64,000 nucleotides of DNA from an uncultured Pseudomonadota bacterium (GTDB lineage Bacteria; Myxococcota_A; UBA796; GCA-2862545), in NCBI GenBank assembly GCA_913061235.1, contig CAJXTB010000007.1, positions 1-64,000 on the forward strand. Reading direction: 5' to 3'. Positions 9,117 to 18,802 of this stretch are shown piece after piece; position 1 is the stretch's first letter; each line of letters begins with the position of its first letter. Under the pieces are notes generated by a model. That model was not told where the DNA came from, searched no databases, and saw only the letters and a program-made list of their open reading frames with translations. The position numbers were made by a program, and so were the translations under genes.

Positions 9117-9265
9117 TGGACGTGCGCTGCACTTTCCCGAGCGGATCTTGGTTTTGGACGGGTGAAACCTGGCCTTTTCGACGGGCTTTTCCCACGTGAA
9201 CAAGATTCTTCCCACATCGGTGCTTTCCCGATACAAGTGAGCACAACAATGAATGGGGAGAATAC

Positions 9266-10789
9266 ATGGTTCGGTGCAGCTTTTTGGTATGGATGGCCGC
9301 GGGTTCTGTCGCGTTTGCTGCGGATAGCAACGGGGATGGTTGCCAAGATGAGTACGCAGGGAACGGAGCCTGTGTCGACGTTGACGCGACCGTTGATGGC
9401 TCGAGCACCGTCGGGAGCAGTGCGTCCGTGATGGAAGGCGCCTCCGTTGGACCTGAAGTCGCCCTGGGATCCGGCGTTGTTATCGCTGCACGGGCATCCC
9501 TCGCCGGTCGCGTTGCCCACTCGAGCAACCCTGTACCGGTTGGCGCCAACACCGTCGTCGGTCGCGGTGCACAGCTCGGCGCAGACCACGTTCTTGGACA
9601 AGACGTCACCATCGGCCGGTCGGTCGTCGCTGGGGCGCGCATGACCGTCGCTGCTGGCGGAAGCCTCGGGTACGCCGCTCAGGTCGGCACTGACGTGACC
9701 ATTGGCGCGGACGCCGTCGTCGGCAACCTCGTCAGCCTTGGCAACTTTGCCACCTTGGGCGACAACGCAGTCGTCGCTCGCAGCGTGACTATTGCGGACG
9801 GTCTCAACACCGGAAATGGCGCTTCGGTCAACGGTATCGTTGGACCTGATGTCCTCATTGCAGCCGGCTCGCGAATTGAGTCGGGCGCTCGTGTTCGCAA
9901 GCTGGCCGACATTGGTGCCGGTGCTGCGATTGAGTCGAGTGGTCGCGTGGGTCGCGGCGCTGTCATCGAGGCCGGAGCGACGGTCTTCGGACGCGTCGGC
10001 GCCAACGCAACTGTCGGTGCTGGGGCAATGGTTGAGGCTGGCGCTACGGTCTCCCGTGGCGGCGAAGTGTGCGCTGGGAACACGCTTCCTACTGGCTCAC
10101 TGGTGCTGAGCGACGGCACCTGGCCGGTCGAAGGGTGTCAGGTGAACGACACCTGCCAGACCATCAAGACCACCAATCCCAGTGCGACGGACGGCGTGTA
10201 CACCATCGACCCGGACGGTGTCGGCGGTCAGGCGGCCTTCGACGCGTACTGTGACATGACGACGGACAATGGCGGTTGGACCTACGTGGCCGAGTCTGGA
10301 CGCTCCCGCACCAATCCGTTGGACACCACCATCTCGGGACCTGGTAGCTACCATCGCTACCAATACGACCTTGCTGGCATGACCTACGACCAAGTGCTCG
10401 TGGTACGCGGAGCGGGTCGCTACTGGTGCAACTCCTGGGGCACCAACTCGTCGGCGTGGACCGAGCCATCCACCGCGTCAATGGGCATGGCTTACGACAC
10501 GAACACGTTCAACTACCACAACGGTCAGACCACTCCCTATGCGTGGATTCAGCAGCCGTACAGTATGAGCAGCAGCTGTAGTAGTTGCTACGCGAGCAAC
10601 AACACCACGCCGAGCTCCGTCGTGTTCACGTCGCTGGACGGTGCCACTGGGCGGTACGTCAAGCTCGATCCGCCGGGGTCGGCTGCGTCTTTGCTTGAGG
10701 TGAGCGACTTCGATGCGTTCGTGGGTCAGTTCGGTGGGTGCAACCTCAGCAGCGGCCAGGAAGCCACCTGGGGCGCGTACGTCCGGTGA
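9266..10789 (+). CDS. Secreted beta-helix stalk protein, fibrinogen-like tip (paralogue 2)
   Basis: 507 aa. Signal peptide 1-18 (GSVAFA), with a GGGGAG ribosome-binding site 6 bases upstream. After the signature DSNGDGCQDEYAGNGACV comes a hexapeptide beta helix (about 35-285, LGADHVLGQDVTIGRS, LVSLGNFATLGDNAVVARS). The tip (about 293-507) starts with a fibrinogen-like signature (YTIDPDGVGG, YCDMTTDNGGWTYV) and goes on to a Cys/Ser-rich segment. The first ~290 residues are very similar to the paralogue at 21135 while the tips are unrelated beyond the first ~50 residues. It is probably a cell-surface or matrix adhesin. Confidence 0.85.
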   Translation: MVRCSFLVWMAAGSVAFAADSNGDGCQDEYAGNGACVDVDATVDGSSTVGSSASVMEGASVGPEVALGSGVVIAARASLAGRVAHSSNPVPVGANTVVGRGAQLGADHVLGQDVTIGRSVVAGARMTVAAGGSLGYAAQVGTDVTIGADAVVGNLVSLGNFATLGDNAVVARSVTIADGLNTGNGASVNGIVGPDVLIAAGSRIESGARVRKLADIGAGAAIESSGRVGRGAVIEAGATVFGRVGANATVGAGAMVEAGATVSRGGEVCAGNTLPTGSLVLSDGTWPVEGCQVNDTCQTIKTTNPSATDGVYTIDPDGVGGQAAFDAYCDMTTDNGGWTYVAESGRSRTNPLDTTISGPGSYHRYQYDLAGMTYDQVLVVRGAGRYWCNSWGTNSSAWTEPSTASMGMAYDTNTFNYHNGQTTPYAWIQQPYSMSSSCSSCYASNNTTPSSVVFTSLDGATGRYVKLDPPGSAASLLEVSDFDAFVGQFGGCNLSSGQEATWGAYVR

Positions 10790-10819
10790 GCCGGTGGTTG
10801 GGAACGGCACGTAGGACGT

Positions 10820-12772
10820 CTACGGCTTTCTGAATGTGGTCAGCACCGCGAGCTGGGTGCTGACTCTGATGTCGAACATGGCGTCACGGTCGGGAGCCAT
10901 GAACAGGTCCCGGTCGACGTCGAGTGGGGTGGTGCTCAGGCGAATGCCGAGCAGCGTCTCACCGAAGCTTCGGGCGACCATTGTCAGCGCGTCGAAGCGG
11001 ATGGTCTGTGGCTCAAGGCCGTAGTCGGCAGGTGAACGGTACACAATCTCGGCGCCGCCGACCGTCAGCAGCTCATCGAGTACTACTGAGAGCTCCGGAC
11101 GCATGGAGACGTGAGCCAGCAGGCGGCCCATGATGGTCGGCGACAGGACGACTTCGCCCGGGACGTCGTCGAACAGCTCGGCATTGTCGGGGTCCATGAG
11201 CTCCACCAACATCGCAGGCCGCTTGGCGCTATGGCGTAGTTGGTCGCGCACAATGAGCGAGGCCATGAGCGTGCGTGCGTCGCTCTGCTCCACTTCTTCT
11301 ACGTTTGCTCGTCCCACAATGAGCAGGTTGTCGAATGCGGCGATGTCCAGCTTCTCAAGGTCGCGGACGTTCGTGTAGTCACCAACTTGATGTTTCACCG
11401 TCACCCGATTCGGTGCGGCGCCCCAGCGCGACATCTCACGGCGTCGTTCGTCTGGAGAGCTCACGGCAACGACTGTCACTGTGAACGACTCGTCCGGGTA
11501 CGTCTCAAGCTCAGCTAAGGCAGCCACAACGCGCGGGTTCCAGCCGAGAACGAGGATGTTGCGTGTGCGTGCGAGGGTGAGATCTGGTGGGGTGGATCGA
11601 TCCGTCGCCACCTCAACCAAGGGCTCATCAGACGGCTGCACCTCTTCAAAGCGCGACGATGCGACAACCAATCGGTCGCCCTCTTCCACAACGACTTCGG
11701 CATCTGGGTTGAGCAGTGCAATGAAGCCGCGCTTCTTCGGCCGGACAATGCCGAGTACGACTCCGTGCTCAATGCGTGCGCGCGCATCATCAATAGGGAG
11801 ACCATTGAGCGCTGGCAGGCTGTGGAAGTACATGTCCGCACCGGTGTCCATGGCCAACAGCTCGGAAGTGACCCAACTAAGTCCGGTATGGCGGATGTTC
11901 TGCACCATGAGTCGTCCAACAACCGCATCCGACGGCAGAAGCGTCAGCAAGCCGTCATAGCTGCGCTGTACGACGTCGATAAGGCGCGCATCGTCGAGCT
12001 CAGCGATGATGCGTGGAGGGCTCTCCAGGTCCTGCATGGTCGGATGCCGAACAATGGACAGGAGAATCTTGACCACGGTGGCGTCGCGCAGGTCGTCGTC
12101 TTCTTCTTTGCCACCGGGAATCAGGATGGCCGCTGCGTTCGCAAAATCGACCCGCTCCAGCTGTTCTGCTTCTAGGGCCGAGCCGCTACGCAGAATGATG
12201 TCTCGGTCGTCCCACAGCTCTCCCAGCTCGTCTTCCAGCTCGTAGCGAACGTCTTCGTCTAGCTCGTCGACCAAGACCACAACGCGCAGGTCACGACTGC
12301 GACCGATTCGAGCCAAGAATCGCTCGACGCGGGGCTCAATGCGGAACATCTCGGTGAGCACAATGTGGGTACGCTCGGTGAGGCCCAACACCACAATATG
12401 CCCGGACATGACGATAGGCGTCTCGCCGCGTTGAAGGCGGACAATCGTCGTATTTAGCGCCTGGGTAAGAATGGCCACCAGCGTACCCATGAACAGCACG
12501 TAGCCAGCAACGGTCAGCAGAGTGGAGATGATGCGTCGCCCATTTCCGACGTCATCCCCAAGGTATCCAGGGTCTGTCAGCCGAAGGAAGGCCCACCAGA
12601 TGGCCTCTGTCGCCGACTCCGGCTGCCCGCCGAGCGCAATCAAGGCCAGGCCACCCACAACAGACACAACGATGACCGCAACTCCCATGAACAGCAGACG
12701 GTAGGTCAGGCCACGCAGGAGCAGGCGTTCGAGGTGAAACCGCAGGAAGTCGACGAGTCGTTTCATGTGCAT
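10820..12772 (-). CDS. CASTOR/POLLUX-like ion channel with RCK domains
   Basis: 650 aa. Two N-terminal transmembrane helices (about 24-47 and 88-108) flank a pore segment AIWWAFLRLTDPGYLGDD. The TDPG filter replaces the TVGYG of K+ channels, as in bacterial CASTOR/POLLUX relatives. Two RCK/TrkA_N-type Rossmann units follow (IVMSGHIVVLGLTERT at about 119; NILVLGWNPRVVAALAELE at about 405). Plant homologues are nuclear-envelope cation channels; the bacterial role is unknown. ATG CAC ATG gives alternative starts six bases apart. Convergent with the stalk gene at 9266. Confidence 0.82.
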   Translation of the reverse strand: MHMKRLVDFLRFHLERLLLRGLTYRLLFMGVAVIVVSVVGGLALIALGGQPESATEAIWWAFLRLTDPGYLGDDVGNGRRIISTLLTVAGYVLFMGTLVAILTQALNTTIVRLQRGETPIVMSGHIVVLGLTERTHIVLTEMFRIEPRVERFLARIGRSRDLRVVVLVDELDEDVRYELEDELGELWDDRDIILRSGSALEAEQLERVDFANAAAILIPGGKEEDDDLRDATVVKILLSIVRHPTMQDLESPPRIIAELDDARLIDVVQRSYDGLLTLLPSDAVVGRLMVQNIRHTGLSWVTSELLAMDTGADMYFHSLPALNGLPIDDARARIEHGVVLGIVRPKKRGFIALLNPDAEVVVEEGDRLVVASSRFEEVQPSDEPLVEVATDRSTPPDLTLARTRNILVLGWNPRVVAALAELETYPDESFTVTVVAVSSPDERRREMSRWGAAPNRVTVKHQVGDYTNVRDLEKLDIAAFDNLLIVGRANVEEVEQSDARTLMASLIVRDQLRHSAKRPAMLVELMDPDNAELFDDVPGEVVLSPTIMGRLLAHVSMRPELSVVLDELLTVGGAEIVYRSPADYGLEPQTIRFDALTMVARSFGETLLGIRLSTTPLDVDRDLFMAPDRDAMFDIRVSTQLAVLTTFRKP

Positions 12773-12822
12773 GACTTACACGTTGGCCGCATCAGTGCGC
12801 GCTGGGACTCCGTCATCAGTCT

Positions 12823-13875
12823 CTAGTTAGACTCGCAAGTGACGTCAGTAATGAGGTTTCGTTCGTTTGAACCGCTACAACAGGGGCTGGCCCACTCATT
12901 GCCGGTGCACACGCCCCAGCAGTAGCATTCGGTCGACGTGATGGCCTGCACGACCCAATCGGTGGCCACGTCATAGCCATTGTCCTGGCAGAACTTGTCC
13001 ATCTGCTGTTGCGTAGATGTGCCGTTGCAGCAGGTACCACCACCCGGCCAACACTGGTCAAGGTGCACTGGATAGAGCGTGTACCCATTGAAGTTCAGAG
13101 TGCTGATCTGCGCTGTCTGGCTCACTCCAGGGTTGTCGTAGACCTCTCTGCGGCCGATGCGGGTGCCGTCGGGAACGTCCGATGTGGCGGTCACTTCTGC
13201 ACCAGCGCCAATGCGTACGTTGGCGCCGATAGTCACGCCGTCTCCAATGATGACCTCTCGGCCAACGCGTCCTCCGGCAAGAATAGTGACTCCCTCTCCA
13301 ATCGTGGCGCCCTTGAGAACTCGCGCGGTGGATGCCATGTCGAAGTCTGGCCCAATGGTCACGTTAGGCCCAATGATACCGGCGATAGATACGGCTGACG
13401 CGGAGTCCGCAATGCTCGTACCCCGAGCGACAACAGCACCGGTCTCGAGTCGCGTGTTGTTGCCCACGCTCACCAACGCTCCGACAATCGTTCCGTTGCC
13501 TACAAAGACGTCATCACCCAAGTCGGCGGCGTAGCCAACCGTTGCGTTGGGTAGGGTCTCTAGACGCGCTCCGGCGTTCACGGACCGGGCAATGATGTTG
13601 TCAGACCCAATGTTCTGGTCTGCACCGATGGTCGCGGACCGACCGATAGCGGTGTTTGCCCCCACCGGCTGACTGCCCGACGCGCTCACGCGACCGACTA
13701 GGGTGGCTCTTGGTGCAATGACTGCGCCGCTGCCAACTGAGACATCTGGGCCGATGGACGCTGTGACTGAGACACAGGCAGTATTGGCGTCAAAGTAGCT
13801 ATCTACGCAGCCGTCATTGTTGGCGTCTTGGGCGTTCGCGACGGATGCGATGAGCATTAGCATGGAAACAATCAT
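12823..13875 (-). CDS. Secreted beta-helix stalk protein, Cys-rich tip (paralogue 3)
   Basis: 350 aa. The ATG at 13875 is chosen because it opens a good signal peptide (MIVSMLMLIASVANA) and follows AGGA; an in-frame GTG at 13905 would add ten residues. The family signature DANNDGCVDSYFDANTACV is followed by a hexapeptide helix (about 30-240). The tip (about 250-350) is short and Cys-rich: CWPGGGTCCNG, FCQDNGYDVATDW, CYCWGVCTG, CCSGSNE. The many Cys suggest a disulphide-bonded binding head unlike those of the other paralogues. Confidence 0.82.
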   Translation of the reverse strand: MIVSMLMLIASVANAQDANNDGCVDSYFDANTACVSVTASIGPDVSVGSGAVIAPRATLVGRVSASGSQPVGANTAIGRSATIGADQNIGSDNIIARSVNAGARLETLPNATVGYAADLGDDVFVGNGTIVGALVSVGNNTRLETGAVVARGTSIADSASAVSIAGIIGPNVTIGPDFDMASTARVLKGATIGEGVTILAGGRVGREVIIGDGVTIGANVRIGAGAEVTATSDVPDGTRIGRREVYDNPGVSQTAQISTLNFNGYTLYPVHLDQCWPGGGTCCNGTSTQQQMDKFCQDNGYDVATDWVVQAITSTECYCWGVCTGNEWASPCCSGSNERNLITDVTCESN

Positions 13876-14138
13876 GGTCTCAGTCCTCGTGTTGTACAGT
13901 AACACTGTAGGCGCTGAAAGGTACGCTCAATGGCCGCTTGTCGTGACGGGGGCCAGGGCGCCACGGGGTGTGTCACGTCATCCACCTTGGCAGCGGATTG
14001 TCCGTCATCGCGCACTTTGGGACGAATGGCTGTCGGCTCGTCTGTGAGGATGCGCAACGGGGCCCCCCTCCGGTCAGCGTCGAGTGGACCGTGGGCCGCT
14101 GTGTTTGATCATCGAAATCTATGGTCAATACCGCTGAA

Positions 14139-15266
14139 TCAGTGAGGCACAGCCACGATCTGAGCACTGAACGTGTTCGACCGCTCGTCGCGCAGCTCAA
14201 GCGTGTCTGCAATCACGCAATCGCCGATTTGCTGAGTCTTCTTTGTGCGTACAGAAGCATGCTTGTACCCACCGAACTCCCAGTAGCCGGAGACCCCGAT
14301 CAGGCTCCATCCGGTCTCGGTCTCGGACCACTGATACGACCACTCGGCGGGACCGCCGACGCCTTCGGTCTTGGCCAGCAGGCCTTCGCGAAACGTCATG
14401 GTTCCAGGGCCGTAGTTGGTGTGGAGAATGCCGCCGGTGAGGGTCCACTCACCCGTCATGCTGTGGGTGTCATTTGTCCATGGTGGATTGCCCGCATGTA
14501 CTCTTAGGTAGTGTAGAATCGCGTCAGGAACCATGGGCTCATCGGGCCCTCGCAGCGGTCGTAGGCTGGGGTAGTAGTGGGGGTTGACGTTGAACCAGTG
14601 CGTCCATTCCCCCGTCCAATAGTTTACCTGTAAGGTGATGTTTTCTGGCAGTCGGCAGGTGTCCAGTCGTGAGACGGCGTCGCTTAGGATGTCCCTCGCA
14701 ATGGGGTCGGCAGAAGCCTCGCCGCTGAGTCCCAAGGCGTCATCGGACAGTGGTGGTTCCGGGGGGGTACCAGCGCAGTCGGGAAGCGCTGCACGTTCGG
14801 AACGCGCGCGCTCCAATAGGTCAGTGTCTACTTCGCACTGCCGGGACACCAGGTGTTCAACGGTCCGTATGGTGAGATTCGGGTCGCTCGGTGCGGCGTC
14901 ATGGCGACACGCCCTGGTCGATGCGAGGCTCCCTAGTGCCTGTGGTGTTTCTGCCGTCACGTACATCAGCTGTCGCCGTGTGAAACCCCATCGGTCGGGC
15001 AAGGCCACAACGCTCTGTCGAACGGCATCCCCGACGGTTGTTCCCGCGCTGTCTTCACGGGGCCAGACCACCGTGGCGCCACCGCGTGAGTCCAACTCCA
15101 ATACGCGTAGTTCATGGTCTTTGTCTACCTGGAGGCGCTCGAGGGGAACGGTCTGCAGTGGACAATAGGACGGGATGCCAGTGGAGAATGGGGTTGGGCG
15201 CGCCGAGCAGGCCGTGAGGACGACCAGGGTAGCTGTTGCCCATATACGTGTGGGGTGCTGTGTCAT
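14139..15266 (-). CDS. Lipoprotein of unknown function
   Basis: 375 aa. Lipobox VVLTAC (Cys about residue 20). The N-terminal half includes an ELRVLELDSRGGATVVWP segment and a region compatible with a surface-exposed mixed alpha/beta fold. The C-terminal half is beta-rich and aromatic (NYWTGEWTHWFNVNPHYYPSL, YQWSETETGWSL). I recognise no family. It stands alone between the stalk gene at 12823 and the histidine kinase. Confidence 0.65.
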   Translation of the reverse strand: MTQHPTRIWATATLVVLTACSARPTPFSTGIPSYCPLQTVPLERLQVDKDHELRVLELDSRGGATVVWPREDSAGTTVGDAVRQSVVALPDRWGFTRRQLMYVTAETPQALGSLASTRACRHDAAPSDPNLTIRTVEHLVSRQCEVDTDLLERARSERAALPDCAGTPPEPPLSDDALGLSGEASADPIARDILSDAVSRLDTCRLPENITLQVNYWTGEWTHWFNVNPHYYPSLRPLRGPDEPMVPDAILHYLRVHAGNPPWTNDTHSMTGEWTLTGGILHTNYGPGTMTFREGLLAKTEGVGGPAEWSYQWSETETGWSLIGVSGYWEFGGYKHASVRTKKTQQIGDCVIADTLELRDERSNTFSAQIVAVPH

Positions 15267-15333
15267 GGTTGGCGCCTCGTTCGACTTGGAGCGTTTGCAC
15301 GGTTTGAATGATGAGGATGCGCAGAGCGCCTCA

Positions 15334-16824
15334 TCATCTGCCCAGGTTTCGTGGCAAGGTCACGATGAACCCGGTGTATCCAGGCCGGCTCTCGCAGCCC
15401 ACCGAGCCACCATGGGCGGTCACAATCGCATGGACAAGCGCCAGTCCAACGCCGGTTCCGCCACTGTCGCGACCGGTGGTGAAGAAGCGGTCGAACAGCT
15501 GCGCTTGGTTCGCCGGTGAGATTCCAGCGCCGTCGTCTGAGACGGTCACTTGTACGGTGTGCTCGGTCCGTGTGATGCGCATCCACACGGTCTCTCCACC
15601 ATATCGATGCGCGTTGGCGAGCAGGTTTGAGAACACGGTCTGCAGCTGGTGGGCGTCTCCGGCCACATGACCGGCGGTGCCTTGAATCGTGGTCGGTGTG
15701 TTCCGCTCGGCGACGGTGTGCAGAACGGCGTCGAGGTCGACAGGCTCGGAAACTGGGACCTGTTCGGCACGCGCCAGGGCCAGCAATCCAGTGACCAATC
15801 GCTCCAGGCGTCCGAGTTCGTCTGCGGCATTGTTGAGGAAGCGAGCACGCTGTTCGGGGGGCATGTCGTCGTCGTCCTGCATCAACTCAATGGTGCCGCG
15901 AAGCGTGGACAGCGGCGTCTTGAACTCGTGCGACACGTTGGCGGCGAACTCACCAATGTAGGCCAGACGGGCGTCGAGTCGGTCGGCGGTGGCGATGAGC
16001 GCCTCGGCAACACCGGCGACCTCGGCGACATGCGAGCGCCGAGGACCGTTCAGCAGCACGCCGGCGCGTCCTGGATATTGGGCGATGTCTGGGGATATCC
16101 TGGCCATGAGGCGAAGGCTGCGGCTGAACAGGTAGCCGTAGAACAGTGCCAGAGCGATGGTCGCGAATAGCGCACCGAGCGCACCCCACCACAACCGAGG
16201 AGCCATCTGGAAAATGGCCTGAATCTCTTCGCGCGGTGTGCGCGACATCACCACCGCCCCCAGCAGCTCACCGTCTAGGATGACGGGCACGGTGACGAAC
16301 AGGCGGACATTTGCGTGGCGACTCTGCGATTGCCAGCCTTCCTCGGAGTACGCGCGTGGGCTGATGTCGCCGCGGGAGCGACTGACAATCTGGAGGGAGT
16401 TGGGTGCGTCGGGTCTTGGGCGCACAGCAACGCCAACGGCGCTGGTCTGTAGAGCTTGCTTGACCTCTGCGTCTGCAGAGAGGTCTTGGCCGAGACCCGC
16501 ACCGCTGCTCACAACGACAATGCCCTGCGAGTCGACCAGTCGAATGCCTGCAAGAGTGGCGCGCTTTGTGCGTGTAAGCACGCTGGTTAGCTTGTCATTG
16601 GCGTCTGTGAGCACTGCGTCAGGATTGTCTCGTCGTGCGTCATCCACGGCGTCTGCGGCGAGCATGGCAATGAGCACGCCTTGGTATTCCAGGGCGCGTC
16701 GCGTCTGGTCGCGCAGGTCGTACGCTAGCGCTCGCGTGGCGAGCAGGGCCACAACTGGCAGCAGCAGAACGAAGATGTGCGACAGCACCAACCAGGTGCG
16801 CAGCGGCAGGACAATACGCTTCAC
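15334..16824 (-). CDS. Sensor histidine kinase
   Basis: 496 aa. Topology: TM1 about 12-32, periplasmic sensor about 33-205, TM2 about 210-232. HisKA follows with the phospho-acceptor His299 in NVSHEFKTPLSTLRG, then HATPase boxes FSNLLANAHRYGG (N), VSDDGAGIS (G1) and GGTGVGLALVHAIV (G2). Its ATG overlaps the stop of the response regulator (ATGA at 16821-16824), so the pair is translationally coupled. It is the last gene of a five-gene operon whose first three products are membrane proteins, which probably relate to its signal or output. Confidence 0.93.
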   Translation of the reverse strand: MKRIVLPLRTWLVLSHIFVLLLPVVALLATRALAYDLRDQTRRALEYQGVLIAMLAADAVDDARRDNPDAVLTDANDKLTSVLTRTKRATLAGIRLVDSQGIVVVSSGAGLGQDLSADAEVKQALQTSAVGVAVRPRPDAPNSLQIVSRSRGDISPRAYSEEGWQSQSRHANVRLFVTVPVILDGELLGAVVMSRTPREEIQAIFQMAPRLWWGALGALFATIALALFYGYLFSRSLRLMARISPDIAQYPGRAGVLLNGPRRSHVAEVAGVAEALIATADRLDARLAYIGEFAANVSHEFKTPLSTLRGTIELMQDDDDMPPEQRARFLNNAADELGRLERLVTGLLALARAEQVPVSEPVDLDAVLHTVAERNTPTTIQGTAGHVAGDAHQLQTVFSNLLANAHRYGGETVWMRITRTEHTVQVTVSDDGAGISPANQAQLFDRFFTTGRDSGGTGVGLALVHAIVTAHGGSVGCESRPGYTGFIVTLPRNLGR

Positions 16825-17498
16825 GACAGGCGGAATCCGGCACCATGGACCGTCTCAATCGGGTCTGCATTGTGCTCGCGAAGCTTGGCGCGGATGTTTC
16901 GAACGTGGCTGTCGACGGTGCGGTCCGAGACGAAGTGGGGACCGCCGTAAGCGTCGCGTACAAGGGCGCTTCGGGAGAGCAAGCGACCCGAGTTTCGTAC
17001 CAAGGCTGCGAGTAGCTTGAGCTCGGTGGCGGTCAGCTCCAGCTCGCTGTCGCCTACCCAGGCGCGGTGAGCATCGGTGTCCACACGAATCGCGCCGCGA
17101 ATCAGCTCATTGCTGGTGGTGTCGACCGGCTGGGTGGGCCGAGCACGGCGTAGAATCGCTTTGACTCGGCTGACGAGCTCGCGCGGGGAGAAGGGCTTGG
17201 CAATGTAGTCGTCGCCACCCAGCTCCAACCCCAGGATACGGTCGATTTCCTCTGCGCGAGAGGACAGAAAGACCACGGGGACATCGCTGGTCATGCGCAG
17301 TCGTCGACAGGCCTCTAGGCCATCCATCTCAGGCATGGTGACGTCTAAGACCACGATATCCGCTGGGAATTCAGCGAGTGACGTGAGGGCTTCGACCCCG
17401 TTGGTGGCCTCACGTACCGTCCAGCCTTCGCGTGCCAGTGCGTAGCGCACGACCTCGCGCAGGTTGGGGTCATCGTCGACTACAAGAACGTCGGTCAT
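16821..17498 (-). CDS. OmpR/PhoB-type response regulator
   Basis: 225 aa. The start at 17498 is favoured because it forms an ATGA overlap with the upstream stop. The receiver domain has VVDDD near residues 6-10, the phospho-acceptor Asp52 in VLDVTMPEMDG, and KPFSPREL (Lys about 101). The C-terminal winged helix (LELTATELKLLAALVRNSGRLLSR, VDSHVRNIRAKL) binds DNA. Partner of the kinase at 15334; its targets may include its own operon. Confidence 0.93.
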   Translation of the reverse strand: MTDVLVVDDDPNLREVVRYALAREGWTVREATNGVEALTSLAEFPADIVVLDVTMPEMDGLEACRRLRMTSDVPVVFLSSRAEEIDRILGLELGGDDYIAKPFSPRELVSRVKAILRRARPTQPVDTTSNELIRGAIRVDTDAHRAWVGDSELELTATELKLLAALVRNSGRLLSRSALVRDAYGGPHFVSDRTVDSHVRNIRAKLREHNADPIETVHGAGFRLS

Positions 17499-18046
17499 CC
17501 AGTCCACCGCGTTGTGCGCACCTCTGACAGTGCGCGGGCCCTTGCTTGTAGCGCGCCTAGCTCCGCTTGCACGGATTGCTCACCGCCTTCCAGAGCGTAC
17601 AGCCCAATCTGAATTCGAAGGTCTGCAAGGCCTGCCAACACCGCCTGAAGCTCGGTCGCCGCGTGCTCTCGTGCCTTGTGAAGACCCTTGCTCGCGTCGC
17701 TGTCGTCAGACTCCGAGAGCAAGCGGTCGACCATCGCTAGTCGTGCGTCCGCATCAATGAGGGATTGGTGGAGGGAGGCCAACTCCCCGGACCACGGCAC
17801 ATCAGCGGCTAGAGGGTCTGCAATCGTTAGGTTTAAGCTGTGGAAAGCGCGCTGAATTGCCTCGGAGAAGGGTCCCGTGGCCGTGGGGATGGTGTTGATG
17901 AGGGACATGAGAATGGGCCACACGACCAGAGCGCTAATGGCGGTTGAGCTCGGGTGCCCCTTTCGTTCCAGCTGAATGCCAACGCCGGCTCCAATGACGA
18001 GCCAAGCCGCGATGACCAGTGCGGGTGCAGTCCAGCCGGTCATCAT
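17495..18046 (-). CDS. Membrane protein with coiled-coil tail
   Basis: 183 aa. Two hydrophobic segments near the N-terminus (APALVIAAWLVIGAGVGI; AISALVVWPILMSLINTI) are followed by a long helical, Leu/Glu/Ala-rich region (about 80-175) that looks like a coiled coil. No known domain recognised. ATGA overlaps at both ends couple it to the gene before and to the response regulator after it, so it probably acts with the two-component pair. Confidence 0.7.
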   Translation of the reverse strand: MMTGWTAPALVIAAWLVIGAGVGIQLERKGHPSSTAISALVVWPILMSLINTIPTATGPFSEAIQRAFHSLNLTIADPLAADVPWSGELASLHQSLIDADARLAMVDRLLSESDDSDASKGLHKAREHAATELQAVLAGLADLRIQIGLYALEGGEQSVQAELGALQARARALSEVRTTRWTG

Positions 18047-18792
18047 TCACCTCCATCGAAGTCGCGCCCACGAAGTCCGCGGGTCATCAGACCGCTGGAC
18101 GACGGTGCCCACTCTTCGCCTTCTCGACCGTAGTCTCCGGTCGCAGAGCGGGTAGCGCGCAGTAAGGCGTCGCCAATGTCGGCTTCGATAGGGCGTAGGA
18201 AGGTGATCTGTGCGGAGGGCCGCGCAATGAAGGGACGCAGGACCCAGCCGGTCTGTGCGGTGGTCAGGCCCATGAGAACGAAGGCCACGGCCAGGGGCGC
18301 CACGTGAACCCAACGGAACTTGGGCAGGGCGTGGCGCAGGGTGAGCAGGCCTTGACCCCCAATGACCAGGAGGCTGGCAGCAAGCACCAAGATGGCCATG
18401 TGGTAGTCGCGAAAGAGGGACCATGCCAGCCACAGGAAGGGCGAGGCTGCTGCGGCAAGAATGCCGGTTCTGGCCGCACCGACCAATCCGGCCATGGCTA
18501 CCCGTCGCCACGGTGGAGCTGAGTCATCGGTCGCGAATAGGGCCCGAATCGCGGGTAGACCGACAGCGAGAGGAACCAGGAACAGAATGGGCATCTTGAT
18601 GGCGGCGTACAGGACTTGAATGCCGCCGTGGTGTGCGCCGACAACCGCGCCGAACACGGCACCGCCTACCGCTGTGATGAGCAGTAGGCGTGGAACAAGC
18701 CAGGCTGTCTGGGCGTCGGATGTGGCGTCGTCAACAACCATGCCGGGGGAGCGCAGAGTCGTGATGATGAGGGAGAGAAGAGTGGTGGACAT
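18043..18792 (-). CDS. Polytopic membrane protein
   Basis: 249 aa. The start at 18792 has AAGGAG seven bases upstream, beyond the previous stop. About six transmembrane helices (for example LLLITAVGGAVFGAVVGAHHG, MPILFLVPLAVGLPAIRAL, LAVAFVLMGLTTAQTGWVL) are followed by a hydrophilic C-terminal tail of ~50 residues. The topology recalls Yip1-like proteins but I cannot confirm it. It follows 18803-19345 by 10 bases and overlaps the next gene by 4. Confidence 0.7.
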   Translation of the reverse strand: MSTTLLSLIITTLRSPGMVVDDATSDAQTAWLVPRLLLITAVGGAVFGAVVGAHHGGIQVLYAAIKMPILFLVPLAVGLPAIRALFATDDSAPPWRRVAMAGLVGAARTGILAAAASPFLWLAWSLFRDYHMAILVLAASLLVIGGQGLLTLRHALPKFRWVHVAPLAVAFVLMGLTTAQTGWVLRPFIARPSAQITFLRPIEADIGDALLRATRSATGDYGREGEEWAPSSSGLMTRGLRGRDFDGGE

Positions 18793-18802
18793 ACAAGACT
18801 CC